DNA of 5,317 nt from Candidatus Zambryskibacteria bacterium CG10_big_fil_rev_8_21_14_0_10_34_34 (GCA_002771075.1 PCXM01000013.1:4746-10062); one strand, 5' to 3'. Shown: positions 1 through 5,217, counted from the first letter of the stretch. The notes: a model not told the origin generated them from the letters alone. Numbers and translations are program-made.

Positions 1-918
1 AGCGGGGAGGAGATGAAAGATTTACTAGAAGAAGTAAATAATAATCCTAGGTATGGCTTGGAGTTTATTTCTTCAGTTGATTTAAATCGGATAGAGGGTG
101 TGGATTTTCGAGATGAAATACTTGCTAGAGTTTATTCTGAAGAAGTGCAAATAATAGCAATAGATTTAAAAAATGAAAAAGTAGAACCAATCTTGCCCCA
201 TCTTTATAACCTCATCTTTTCTCAAGTGAAGTTTATAGATATGTATAAAGTTTATGAAGATATTTTTGATAAAGTGCCTTTATCTTTGGTGCGTTATAAT
301 TGGTTTTTAGAAAATATTTCTACTGAATCTCGGGTGACTTACGATATTTTGAAACGGATGATGGATATAGCGCTGTCTTTTGTTGGAGGGATTATTTCTT
401 TGATTTTTTATCCTTTTGTTTTTTTGGCTATAAAGATTGATGATGGTGGTAGTATTTATTTTGAACAAAAAAGGGTAGGCAAAAACAATAAAATAATCAG
501 GACTCTAAAATTTAGAAGTATGACAGAACATAGAGAGGAAGATGGAATAGCAAAAGAAGCCACTGTTACAAGAGTTGGTAATTTTTTACGAAAGACTCGT
601 ATTGATGAATTGCCACAACTTTGGAGCGTTCTTAAGGGAGATTTATCTATGATTGGTCCTCGCCCAGAGATACCGACTTTAGTCAAATATTATGAATCAG
701 AGATTTCTTACTACAACGTTAGACATTTATTAAAACCGGGACTTTCTGGTTGGGCACAACTTTATCATACTGACCCTCCTAAAATAAATGCAGATGCCGA
801 AAAAACTCGTTGCAAACTTTCCTACGACCTTTATTACATTAAAAACCGCTCCTTTATGCTTGATTTAAAAATCGCCCTCAAAACCGTCAAGGCTTTACTA
901 TCTAGAAGTGGCACCTAG
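1..918 (+). CDS. Polyprenyl-phosphate sugar transferase (bacterial sugar transferase family), 5'-truncated by the window
   Basis: This is the C-terminal part of a membrane phosphoglycosyltransferase of the WbaP/WcaJ/PglC type, which moves a sugar-1-phosphate from a nucleotide sugar onto undecaprenyl phosphate to start a surface glycan. The frame is open from base 1. The ATG at 13 is probably internal: the purine-rich bases before it abut it with no spacer and read in frame as SGEE. Residues are numbered from that Met. Residues 1-105 resemble the Rossmann-like N-terminal domain of the long family members. A hydrophobic segment at about 119-141 contains a proline, as in the re-entrant membrane helix of the family. 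Conserved motifs follow: FEQKRVG (150-156), KFRSM (166-170), RIDELPQLW with the presumed catalytic Asp198-Glu199, GDLSMIGPRPE (219-229) and KPGLSGWAQ (241-249). The TAG stop is 5 nt before the first REP-like hairpin. The family is certain; the sugar and pathway cannot be told. Confidence 0.93.
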   Translation, partial: SGEEMKDLLEEVNNNPRYGLEFISSVDLNRIEGVDFRDEILARVYSEEVQIIAIDLKNEKVEPILPHLYNLIFSQVKFIDMYKVYEDIFDKVPLSLVRYNWFLENISTESRVTYDILKRMMDIALSFVGGIISLIFYPFVFLAIKIDDGGSIYFEQKRVGKNNKIIRTLKFRSMTEHREEDGIAKEATVTRVGNFLRKTRIDELPQLWSVLKGDLSMIGPRPEIPTLVKYYESEISYYNVRHLLKPGLSGWAQLYHTDPPKINADAEKTRCKLSYDLYYIKNRSFMLDLKIALKTVKALLSRSGT

Positions 919-923
919 ATAAA

Positions 924-944
924 TCCTAAGGTCTCCCCTTAGGA
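924..944. repeat. REP-like palindrome, copy 1
   Basis: An 8-bp perfect stem is formed by TCCTAAGG (924-931) and CCTTAGGA (937-944), with loop TCTCC. It starts 5 nt after the stop codon of the sugar transferase gene. The 26 bases at 919-944 are identical to 1446-1471, and its 3' flank (GGAAAT) matches copy 3. No T-run follows directly, so it is a weak candidate for an intrinsic terminator. Presence near a RAYT gene suggests a REP element. That role is inferred. Confidence 0.85.
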
Positions 945-1010
945 AATAGAATTTATTAAATTTATATTTTGTTGCCGCTTGTTTTTTTAATGGGGGGGGT
1001 AGAATTAAGT

Positions 1011-1019
1011 TATTATAAA
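1011..1019 (+). promoter_or_regulatory. Possible -10 region for the small gene at 1032
   Basis: TATTAT (1011-1016) overlaps TATAAA (1014-1019), and the ATG follows 12 nt after the latter. No good -35 is visible. The position expected for it is occupied by a run of eight G residues (992-999). No Shine-Dalgarno sequence lies between here and the ATG, so transcription would give a very short leader. In such AT-rich DNA, -10-like matches are common. Confidence 0.4.
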
Positions 1020-1031
1020 TAACATAAAATT

Positions 1032-1429
1032 ATGTTAGAAAATGAAGATCAATTTAAAAAAATTGATGAATTCTCACAAGAGGATAAACAAGGGATTGAA
1101 GCAAAATCTCCTGAAGAAATAGTTAGTCTTTTGGCTAAAGGGGAAACTGTAAATTTTGTTTATAATGAACATTATGATGTGTATTTACATTTTAATCCTG
1201 AAGGAACAACCGAAGTAGATGATAGAGGATTAAAATATTCTCTTGAAAGAGGGGATAAAAGTAAATCTGTTGCTGTTTTTGTAAATGAAATTCGAGAAGC
1301 GGCAAAAAATTGGCAGAATTTTTATCTGCAATACCAGAAGGTAATTTAAAAGATATGGGTGGAGAGCAAGGTTTAGCAAGGTCTATTCTTAATGTAGAAA
1401 AAGCAGGTAGTTATCTCGAATTTAAATAA
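1032..1429 (+). pseudogene. Small unknown gene with an apparent -1 frameshift (broken, or programmed)
   Basis: I do not recognise this protein. The zero frame runs from ATG 1032 to TAA 1347-1349 (105 residues). The -1 frame is closed upstream by TGA at 1286-1288, then open to TAA 1427-1429. A -1 shift at the A6 run 1304-1309 would join the frames into a product of about 132 residues, continuing as KKLAEFLSAIPEGNLKD and ending in SYLEFK. The joined version is more convincing: it keeps a helix-like, charged/hydrophobic pattern across the junction and turns a poor aromatic tail (NWQNFYLQYQKVI) into normal-looking sequence. The N-terminal half is acidic (about 55 residues), followed by a likely beta-rich stretch including YNEHYDVYLHFNPEG. 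There are no membrane segments. The heptamer A_AAA_AAT in the zero frame fits the X_XXY_YYZ slippery pattern. A deletion, a homopolymer sequencing error and true recoding are all possible. The gene lies between two identical REP-like repeats. Confidence 0.6.
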
Positions 1430-1447
1430 TGTCTAAAAGGTATAAAT

Positions 1448-1474
1448 AAATCCTAAGGTCTCCCCTTAGGATTT
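1448..1474. repeat. REP-like palindrome, copy 2 (also terminator-like)
   Basis: An 11-bp perfect stem (1448-1458 with 1464-1474) encloses the same TCTCC loop as copy 1. The core arms are TCCTAAGG and CCTTAGGA, extended by AAA/TTT. The right arm continues into GTTTTT, so in this copy the hairpin plus T-run resembles an intrinsic terminator for the small gene upstream. It is 18 nt after the TAA at 1427-1429 and 28 nt before the transposase ATG. It is in the same orientation as copy 1. Confidence 0.85.
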
Positions 1475-1487
1475 GTTTTTGAAGTTA

Positions 1488-1496
1488 TGGTATTAT
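1488..1496 (+). promoter_or_regulatory. Extended -10 promoter of the transposase gene
   Basis: TGG followed by TATTAT (1491-1496) is an extended -10 element (TGn-TATTAT). The usual 7-nt distance puts the transcription start at or next to the A of ATG 1503, so the mRNA would be leaderless. No Shine-Dalgarno sequence is seen. The -35 position falls inside the right arm of the preceding palindrome, with no consensus match. Confidence 0.45.
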
Positions 1497-1502
1497 TTAT
1501 TT

Positions 1503-2192
1503 ATGACAACTAGAACAGAATCTTTTGTTATTAATGAGTATTATCATATTTATAATCGTGGTAATACCAAACAAGATATTTTTTTTGATGATAAAGATAG
1601 AGATAGATTTGTAAAACTTCTTTACTTATGTAATTCCCTTAAAAGGATAAAATTTAAAGAATATATAGTAGATAGAAAAATTGATGCTTGGGATTTTGAT
1701 AAGGGAGATCCTATAGTTTCTATTGGTGCTTGGGTGTTAATGCCAAACCATTTTCATATTTATATAACTCCAAATAAGGAAAATCTTGCAGATAATCCAG
1801 TTTCTTTGTTTATGGGAAAATTATGCACTGCCTATTCAATGTATTTTAATAAAAAACACAAGAGGACTGGAAAACTTTTTGAAGGAACGTTTAAATCATC
1901 ACACATAGACAATGATAGATACGCAAAGTATATTTTTTCTTATATTCATTTAAATCCAGTAAAATTGATTGATCCTTTTTGGAAAGATAGGGGATTGCAA
2001 AATATTGAAAATACTAATGAATTTTTAAATAAATATTATTGGAGTAGTTATAATGATTATCGTAATAAAAAGAGGTCAGAAAACAAAATAATTTTTCCAA
2101 AAGATTTCCCTGATTACTTTGTTAATAAAAAAGTTTTCGATAAAGATATTTTTGAATGGCTTACTTTTAAAAATTCATATTTAGAATCCTAA
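1503..2192 (+). CDS. REP-associated tyrosine transposase (RAYT, IS200-like Y1 HUH family)
   Basis: A 229-residue single-strand DNA transposase of the IS200-like Y1 family (PF01797/COG1943 type). These HUH nucleases cut and join DNA at small hairpins through a covalent tyrosine link. Visible features are an N-terminal YYHIYNRGN (13-21), typical of RAYT-like members, the metal-binding HUH motif in LMPNHFHIYI (His83, His85), GKLFEGTFKS (123-132), and YIFSYIHLNPVK (143-154). Tyr147 in the last motif is my candidate nucleophile by comparison with RAYT proteins, with Tyr143 as the alternative. The C-terminus is lysine-rich. ATG 1503 is chosen over an in-frame TTG at 1473: the TTG lies in the copy-2 hairpin, and the extra residues FLKLWYYLF do not match the family. 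The TAA stop (2190-2192) lies inside the copy-3 palindrome. No accessory TnpB is present. The reading frame is intact with all key residues, so it is probably active or recently so. Confidence 0.93.
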   Translation: MTTRTESFVINEYYHIYNRGNTKQDIFFDDKDRDRFVKLLYLCNSLKRIKFKEYIVDRKIDAWDFDKGDPIVSIGAWVLMPNHFHIYITPNKENLADNPVSLFMGKLCTAYSMYFNKKHKRTGKLFEGTFKSSHIDNDRYAKYIFSYIHLNPVKLIDPFWKDRGLQNIENTNEFLNKYYWSSYNDYRNKKRSENKIIFPKDFPDYFVNKKVFDKDIFEWLTFKNSYLES

Positions 2193-2207
2193 GGGGTCCC
2201 CTTAGGA
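2187..2207. repeat. REP-like palindrome, copy 3 (21-bp perfect inverted repeat)
   Basis: This copy has the same TCCTAAGG/CCTTAGGA arms as copies 1 and 2. The central five bases are GGTCC rather than TCTCC, so the palindrome is perfect, with 10-bp arms around one central T. The transposase stop codon TAA (2190-2192) is part of the left arm. The 3' flank GGAAAT matches copy 1. No T-run follows, so it is not a classical terminator. Confidence 0.85.
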
Positions 2208-2238
2208 AATTGAGAAGTTGTGTTTATGTTAAATTTCC

Positions 2239-2244
2239 TATAAT
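2239..2244 (+). promoter_or_regulatory. -10 element of the secD-secF operon
   Basis: A consensus TATAAT lies 10 nt before the secD ATG, predicting a start site 3-4 nt before the ATG and an almost leaderless mRNA. The only -35-like match is TTGTGT (2218-2223), with a short 15-nt spacer. The box lies between the copy-3 palindrome and secD, so the operon has its own promoter. Confidence 0.5.
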
Positions 2245-2254
2245 ATCTACTTAT

Positions 2255-3553
2255 ATGGCTAAATACAGGTTTTGGGCAATAATAATAGTAGTAATGGCGA
2301 TTGCCGCTGGTTTTTTTGTTTGGAATAGTGAAAAAGCGGAAGATTCAAATAATAAATTCAAATTAGGACTTGACCTCTCTGGTGGCACTCATTTAGTTTA
2401 TAAGGCAGATATATCAAAAATTGACAGTAATGAAGTTTCTTCAGCGATGGAAGCCCTTAGAGATACTATTGAAAGACGTATCAATCTCTTTGGGGTATCT
2501 GAACCAATTATTCAAGTAGAAGAAGGTGGTGTTTTTGGAGATAGCAAAGAACAGAGACTTATTGTTGAATTACCGGGAATAACAGATATAAATGAAGCAG
2601 TAAAGAAAATAGGAGAAACTCCTATTCTAGAATTTAAACTTTTATCTAAAGAAGTTCAAGATAGAATAAATGGGGGGACAACAGATGAAAACATTTTAAA
2701 TACTCCTGAAGCTTTTTTGGAGACTGGTTTGACTGGAAGAATGCTCCAAAAAGCAAGTATTCAATTTGACCAAAATTTTAATAATAAACCAATCATTGGT
2801 TTGAAGTTTAATAATGAAGGAGCAGATCTTTTTGCTAAAATAACAAGAGAAAATACAAATAAAGTTTTGGGTATCTTTTTAGATGGTCAGCTTATAGAAG
2901 CTCCTTACATAAGAGAAGAGATTTCAGGCGGTGAAGCGGTTATAACGGGTGATTTTACTGCCGATGAAGCTAAACAAGTAGTGCGTGATTTAAATTATGG
3001 CACTTTGCCTATGCCCATTTCTCTTTTAAGTACCGAGACCATTGGCGCCACTTTAGGAGATTTGGCGGTAAATTCTAGTTTAAAAGCAGGTCTTTACGCT
3101 TTTATTATCGTGGCATTGTTTTTGATGGCTTGGTATCGTTTTCAAGGTTTTGTAGCTATGCTTGCCTTGGTTATATACACTACTATAAATCTTATTTTAT
3201 TTAAACTCATACCCGTAACTTTGACTGCCGCTGGAATTGCTGGTTTTATTCTTTCTATTGGGATGGCAGTTGATGCTAATATTTTAATTTTTGAAAGGAC
3301 TAAAGAGGAGCTCAAAAAAGGTAAAAATAAATATGATGCTTTAAACGAAGGTTTTCACAGAGCGTGGAGTTCTATCAGAGATTCAAATTTTTCCAGTATT
3401 ATTACTGCTGTTATCTTGTATTATTTTGCTTCTACTCCGGTTATAAAAGGGTTTGCTCTGGTATTTTTGATTGGAGTTTTGGTGTCAATGTTTTCTGCAG
3501 TTACCGCTTCAAGAACTATTTTATTTGCCGTTACTAAGAGTGAAGATTCATAA
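2255..3553 (+). CDS. secD: Protein translocase subunit SecD
   Basis: SecD is the larger subunit of the SecDF complex, which uses proton flow to help pull proteins through SecYEG on the outer face of the membrane. From ATG 2255 the protein has 432 residues, much shorter than the Escherichia coli protein (about 615) but normal for compact bacterial SecD. TM1 is about 5-23, followed by LGLDLSGGTHL (37-47), the periplasmic P1 region with RRINLFGV (74-81) and RLIVELPGI (101-109), then LNYGTLPMP (246-254). Five more membrane helices fill about 278-426, with the conserved SIGMAVDANILIFERTKEEL (334-353), where Asp340 is in the position implicated in proton movement. An in-frame TTG at 2210 is rejected as the start: it lies at the edge of the palindrome and upstream of the -10 box, and gives a non-family extension. 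No Shine-Dalgarno sequence is visible. secF follows after 18 nt. Confidence 0.97.
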   Translation: MAKYRFWAIIIVVMAIAAGFFVWNSEKAEDSNNKFKLGLDLSGGTHLVYKADISKIDSNEVSSAMEALRDTIERRINLFGVSEPIIQVEEGGVFGDSKEQRLIVELPGITDINEAVKKIGETPILEFKLLSKEVQDRINGGTTDENILNTPEAFLETGLTGRMLQKASIQFDQNFNNKPIIGLKFNNEGADLFAKITRENTNKVLGIFLDGQLIEAPYIREEISGGEAVITGDFTADEAKQVVRDLNYGTLPMPISLLSTETIGATLGDLAVNSSLKAGLYAFIIVALFLMAWYRFQGFVAMLALVIYTTINLILFKLIPVTLTAAGIAGFILSIGMAVDANILIFERTKEELKKGKNKYDALNEGFHRAWSSIRDSNFSSIITAVILYYFASTPVIKGFALVFLIGVLVSMFSAVTASRTILFAVTKSEDS

Positions 3554-3571
3554 AATTCATAATATCAATTT

Positions 3572-4471
3572 ATGTTTGTTGTTAAATACAAAAAAATATT
3601 TTATTCCATATCAGCTGTTTTAGCGCTCGGTTCGGTTTTCTCAATTTTATTTTGGGGATTGCGTCCGGGGATAGATTTTTCTGGAGGCAGTTTGCTCAAT
3701 GTTTCTTTTTCTGAAGATAGGCCAAGCATCGAAGAAGTAAAACAGGTTTTGAATAATCTTGATTTTAAAGATATTTCGGTCAGGTCATCTAGTGAAGGAT
3801 TTATTTTGAGATTAAAAGAAATATCGCCAACTGAAAAAGATTCTATTGTCCAAGGACTGTCCTTGGAAGGAAAATATTTTCCAATAGAAAAAACTTTTAG
3901 TAGCATTGGGCCGATTTTAGGTAAAGAGGCCATCCAAAAAGCTTGGATATCAATAATGTTGGTCCTTTTGGCTATAGTTTTGTTTGTGGCGTTTGCTTTC
4001 AGAAAAGTTTCTAAACCGATTTCATCTTGGGTTTATGGTTTGGTTACTATCTTGGCTTTAACTCATGATGTCCTCATACCAACAGGGGTCTTTGCTTTTC
4101 TTGGACATTTTTATGGTTTTGAAGTAGATACTCTTTTTGTGACTGCCCTCCTTGTGATACTTGGGTTTTCTGTTCACGATACTATTGTTGTTTTTGATAG
4201 GATTAGAGAAAATTTGCATAAAAATAATGAACTTAGAGAAGGTAAAGATTTTGCAATAGTGGTAGGGGAAAGTATTAGTCAAACACTTGTCCGTTCTATC
4301 AACACATCACTCACTACTTTATTTGCCATCTTTATGCTTTATATTTTAGGTCCTGATTCTATTAAAAACTTTTCATTAGCTCTCCTTATTGGTATCACCG
4401 CTGGAACTTATTCTTCTATTTTCGTTGGTTCTACTTTATTGGTCGCTTTTAATAATTGGAAGAATAAATAA
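3572..4471 (+). CDS. secF: Protein translocase subunit SecF
   Basis: SecF is the partner of SecD in the membrane complex that assists Sec export. It has 299 residues, a usual length. TM1 is about 8-28, followed by GLRPGIDFSGG (29-39) and a short extracytoplasmic P4-type domain (about 40-115). SIGPILGKEAIQKAW (111-125) then leads into five membrane helices. Conserved motifs include ALTHDVLIPTGVFAFLG (162-178), LGFSVHDTIVVFDRIRENL (197-215) with Asp203, and QTLVRSINTSLTTL (237-250). It starts 18 nt after the secD stop with no promoter or Shine-Dalgarno sequence in the gap, so it is probably co-transcribed and re-initiated. No terminator is visible after it. An unusual 19-bp palindrome lies within codons 93-99, in the variable soluble domain. 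Confidence 0.97.
   Translation: MFVVKYKKIFYSISAVLALGSVFSILFWGLRPGIDFSGGSLLNVSFSEDRPSIEEVKQVLNNLDFKDISVRSSSEGFILRLKEISPTEKDSIVQGLSLEGKYFPIEKTFSSIGPILGKEAIQKAWISIMLVLLAIVLFVAFAFRKVSKPISSWVYGLVTILALTHDVLIPTGVFAFLGHFYGFEVDTLFVTALLVILGFSVHDTIVVFDRIRENLHKNNELREGKDFAIVVGESISQTLVRSINTSLTTLFAIFMLYILGPDSIKNFSLALLIGITAGTYSSIFVGSTLLVAFNNWKNK
3849..3867. repeat. Perfect 19-bp palindrome inside secF, resembling the REP copies
   Basis: TCCAAGGAC and GTCCTTGGA flank a single central T. The design matches copy 3 (2187-2207): outer TCC/GGA, inner AAGG/CCTT and a central T, with the flanking-arm bases changed in pairs. It encodes part of VQGLSLE in the poorly conserved soluble domain of SecF. It may be a degenerate REP insertion or a coincidence. 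Confidence 0.55.
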
Positions 4472-4473
4472 AT

Positions 4474-4502
4474 TTGACTTAAAAACACATATTTGGTATA
4501 GT
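4474..4502 (+). promoter_or_regulatory. Strong sigma-70-type promoter for the 4520 gene
   Basis: TTGACT (4474-4479), a 17-nt spacer and TATAGT (4497-4502), with an extended -10 TGG directly in front (4494-4496). The predicted start is near 4509, giving a leader of about 10 nt that is almost entirely the Shine-Dalgarno sequence. This is one of the two best promoter matches in the window. Confidence 0.75.
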
Positions 4503-4508
4503 GTGGAT

Positions 4509-4513
4509 AGGAG
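4509..4513 (+). promoter_or_regulatory. Shine-Dalgarno sequence setting the start at 4520
   Basis: AGGAG is followed by six A residues and then ATG 4520, an ideal spacing. The other start codons in this window lack such a sequence, so this site both fixes the start and sets the gene apart. Confidence 0.8.
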
Positions 4514-4519
4514 AAAAAA

Positions 4520-5155
4520 ATGTTCTTCAAAAATGGCGACAGTTTTGAGGCGTTGGTTTTTGGTCGCTATTTTGTTGGCGACCACGACTATCTAAAATAT
4601 CAATCCTTCAGTCAAAGTATGATGGATTTGATTAAATGTGACACTGGGTCAGCTTATCCCGACACTCGTTTGGGCAAACTCTTTTACTTTGGAGTTTATA
4701 ATGAGATTAGACGACAGGGCATGGACCCTAATGGTTTGAGATTCAAATCTGCCCTTAGGAGTCGGGCAGATATACATCATTCCACAGATGGTTATTTTTA
4801 TTTACCATCCGTGCCGGATACTCCTGTCACTATTGATCTCTTTAATTTAGATTCGGAGATCTACTGTATTCTTAGAGATAGGTGGGATGACGATAACGAA
4901 GAAGATTTTCAGACCAATCTCTTTCGTTACAAAAAAGGGATGGCTGATATTATGAAAAAAGGAGATAAAACGGGTTATTGGAATCATATTTTCAACCCAT
5001 TCAATTTCGTTTCTCTGGTGAAAAGACCAGAAAACCATTTTGTCTTGACTCCATATCATACAGAGTCTCGGCAAAGAAGGAAGGGATTCGCTAGAATGGT
5101 GGCTAGATACTTTCTCAAAGCATCTAGCCAAAATATGGCCGAGCGGAGCCATTAA
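4520..5155 (+). CDS. Unrecognised soluble protein, 211 residues
   Basis: I do not recognise a family. The protein looks soluble, with no signal peptide or membrane segment, and is rich in aromatic and charged residues. Noticeable parts are an N-terminal FGRYFVGDHDYLKYQSFSQS (14-33), a central SRADIHHSTDGYFYLPSVPD (81-100), a very acidic patch DRWDDDNEEDF (118-128), and a basic C-terminal stretch SRQRRKGFARMVARYF (183-198). The end (SSQNMAERSH) is low in hydrophobics and is encoded by DNA that forms hairpins. Start choice is secure: AGGAG with 6-nt spacing and a strong promoter just upstream. It begins 48 nt after secF and ends in a terminator-like hairpin, so it is probably a separate, well-expressed unit. 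Its codons look more mixed in G+C than those of the RAYT and secDF, which could mean different origin or higher expression. That is only an impression by eye. Confidence 0.75.
   Translation: MFFKNGDSFEALVFGRYFVGDHDYLKYQSFSQSMMDLIKCDTGSAYPDTRLGKLFYFGVYNEIRRQGMDPNGLRFKSALRSRADIHHSTDGYFYLPSVPDTPVTIDLFNLDSEIYCILRDRWDDDNEEDFQTNLFRYKKGMADIMKKGDKTGYWNHIFNPFNFVSLVKRPENHFVLTPYHTESRQRRKGFARMVARYFLKASSQNMAERSH
5100..5130. repeat. Strong inverted repeat inside the end of the 4520 gene
   Basis: TGGCTAGAT (5100-5108) pairs perfectly with ATCTAGCCA (5122-5130). Inside, after one A/C mismatch, CTTT pairs with AAAG around a CTC loop. The result is a long hairpin with 13 paired positions within codons 194-204. 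A smaller ATGGC/GCCAT pair (5135-5139 with 5148-5152) follows before the stop. Either could stabilise the mRNA 3' end. Function is not shown. Confidence 0.6.
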
Positions 5156-5198
5156 AGACCCGATTTGCGTTCAATTCGCTGTCGGGTCTTGACTTTTT
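5155..5198 (+). terminator. Intrinsic terminator-like hairpin after the 4520 gene
   Basis: AAGACCCGA (5155-5163) pairs perfectly with TCGGGTCTT (5182-5190), a 9-bp stem. The long loop can form a small inner GCG/CGC stem (5167-5169 with 5177-5179). GAC and then five T residues (5194-5198) follow. The left arm begins in the last base of the stop codon. The 3-nt gap before the T-run and the long loop make it less than ideal, but it is the best terminator in the window. Confidence 0.65.
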
Positions 5199-5217
5199 AT
5201 ATATAATTTGTTATAAA
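5189..5217 (+). promoter_or_regulatory. Sigma-70-type promoter overlapping the terminator, facing the right edge
   Basis: TTGACT (5189-5194), a 17-nt spacer and TATAAA (5212-5217), with an extended -10 TGT (5209-5211). The -35 is made from the last two bases of the terminator stem, the GAC and the first T of the T-run. The predicted start is near 5224. The layout closely matches the promoter at 4474. Confidence 0.7.

Noticed and set aside
1..13. GGGGAGGAG followed by ATG at 13 as a ribosome binding site and true gene start
   Set aside because: There is no spacer between the purine run and the ATG, the frame is open to base 1, and SGEEMKDLLEE reads like the N-terminal domain of long sugar transferases.
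456..686. Minus-strand open frame within the sugar transferase gene
   Set aside because: It is the antisense shadow of conserved motifs such as GPRPE and DELPQL, with no start signals of its own.
1473..1502. TTG at 1473 as the start of the transposase
   Set aside because: It lies inside the right arm of the copy-2 hairpin and upstream of the extended -10, and the added residues do not fit the family N-terminus.
924..2207. The three similar palindromes as a CRISPR array
   Set aside because: Spacings are about 527 and 741 bp and contain genes, not short uniform spacers. No cas genes are present.
1488..2210. Complete IS200/IS605 insertion sequence with TnpB or target-site signals
   Set aside because: No TnpB is present, and the palindromes also occur away from the transposase. 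The N-terminal motif and layout fit a RAYT better than a classic IS200.
2210..2254. TTG at 2210 as the start of secD
   Set aside because: It is upstream of the TATAAT box and adds 15 residues before the normal positively charged start and TM1. ATG 2255 fits the family.
3601..4282. Minus-strand open frames inside secF
   Set aside because: They are antisense to well-conserved secF codons, with no Shine-Dalgarno sequence or promoter and no plausible composition.
4389..4595. Plus-strand 68-residue hydrophobic frame spanning the secF end and the start of the 4520 gene
   Set aside because: It overlaps both real genes in another frame and crosses the promoter. Its hydrophobicity mirrors the SecF membrane helix read out of frame.
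4847..5152. Minus-strand frame opposite the 4520 gene
   Set aside because: The plus-strand gene has a strong promoter, a Shine-Dalgarno sequence and a terminator in the right order. The antisense frame has none.
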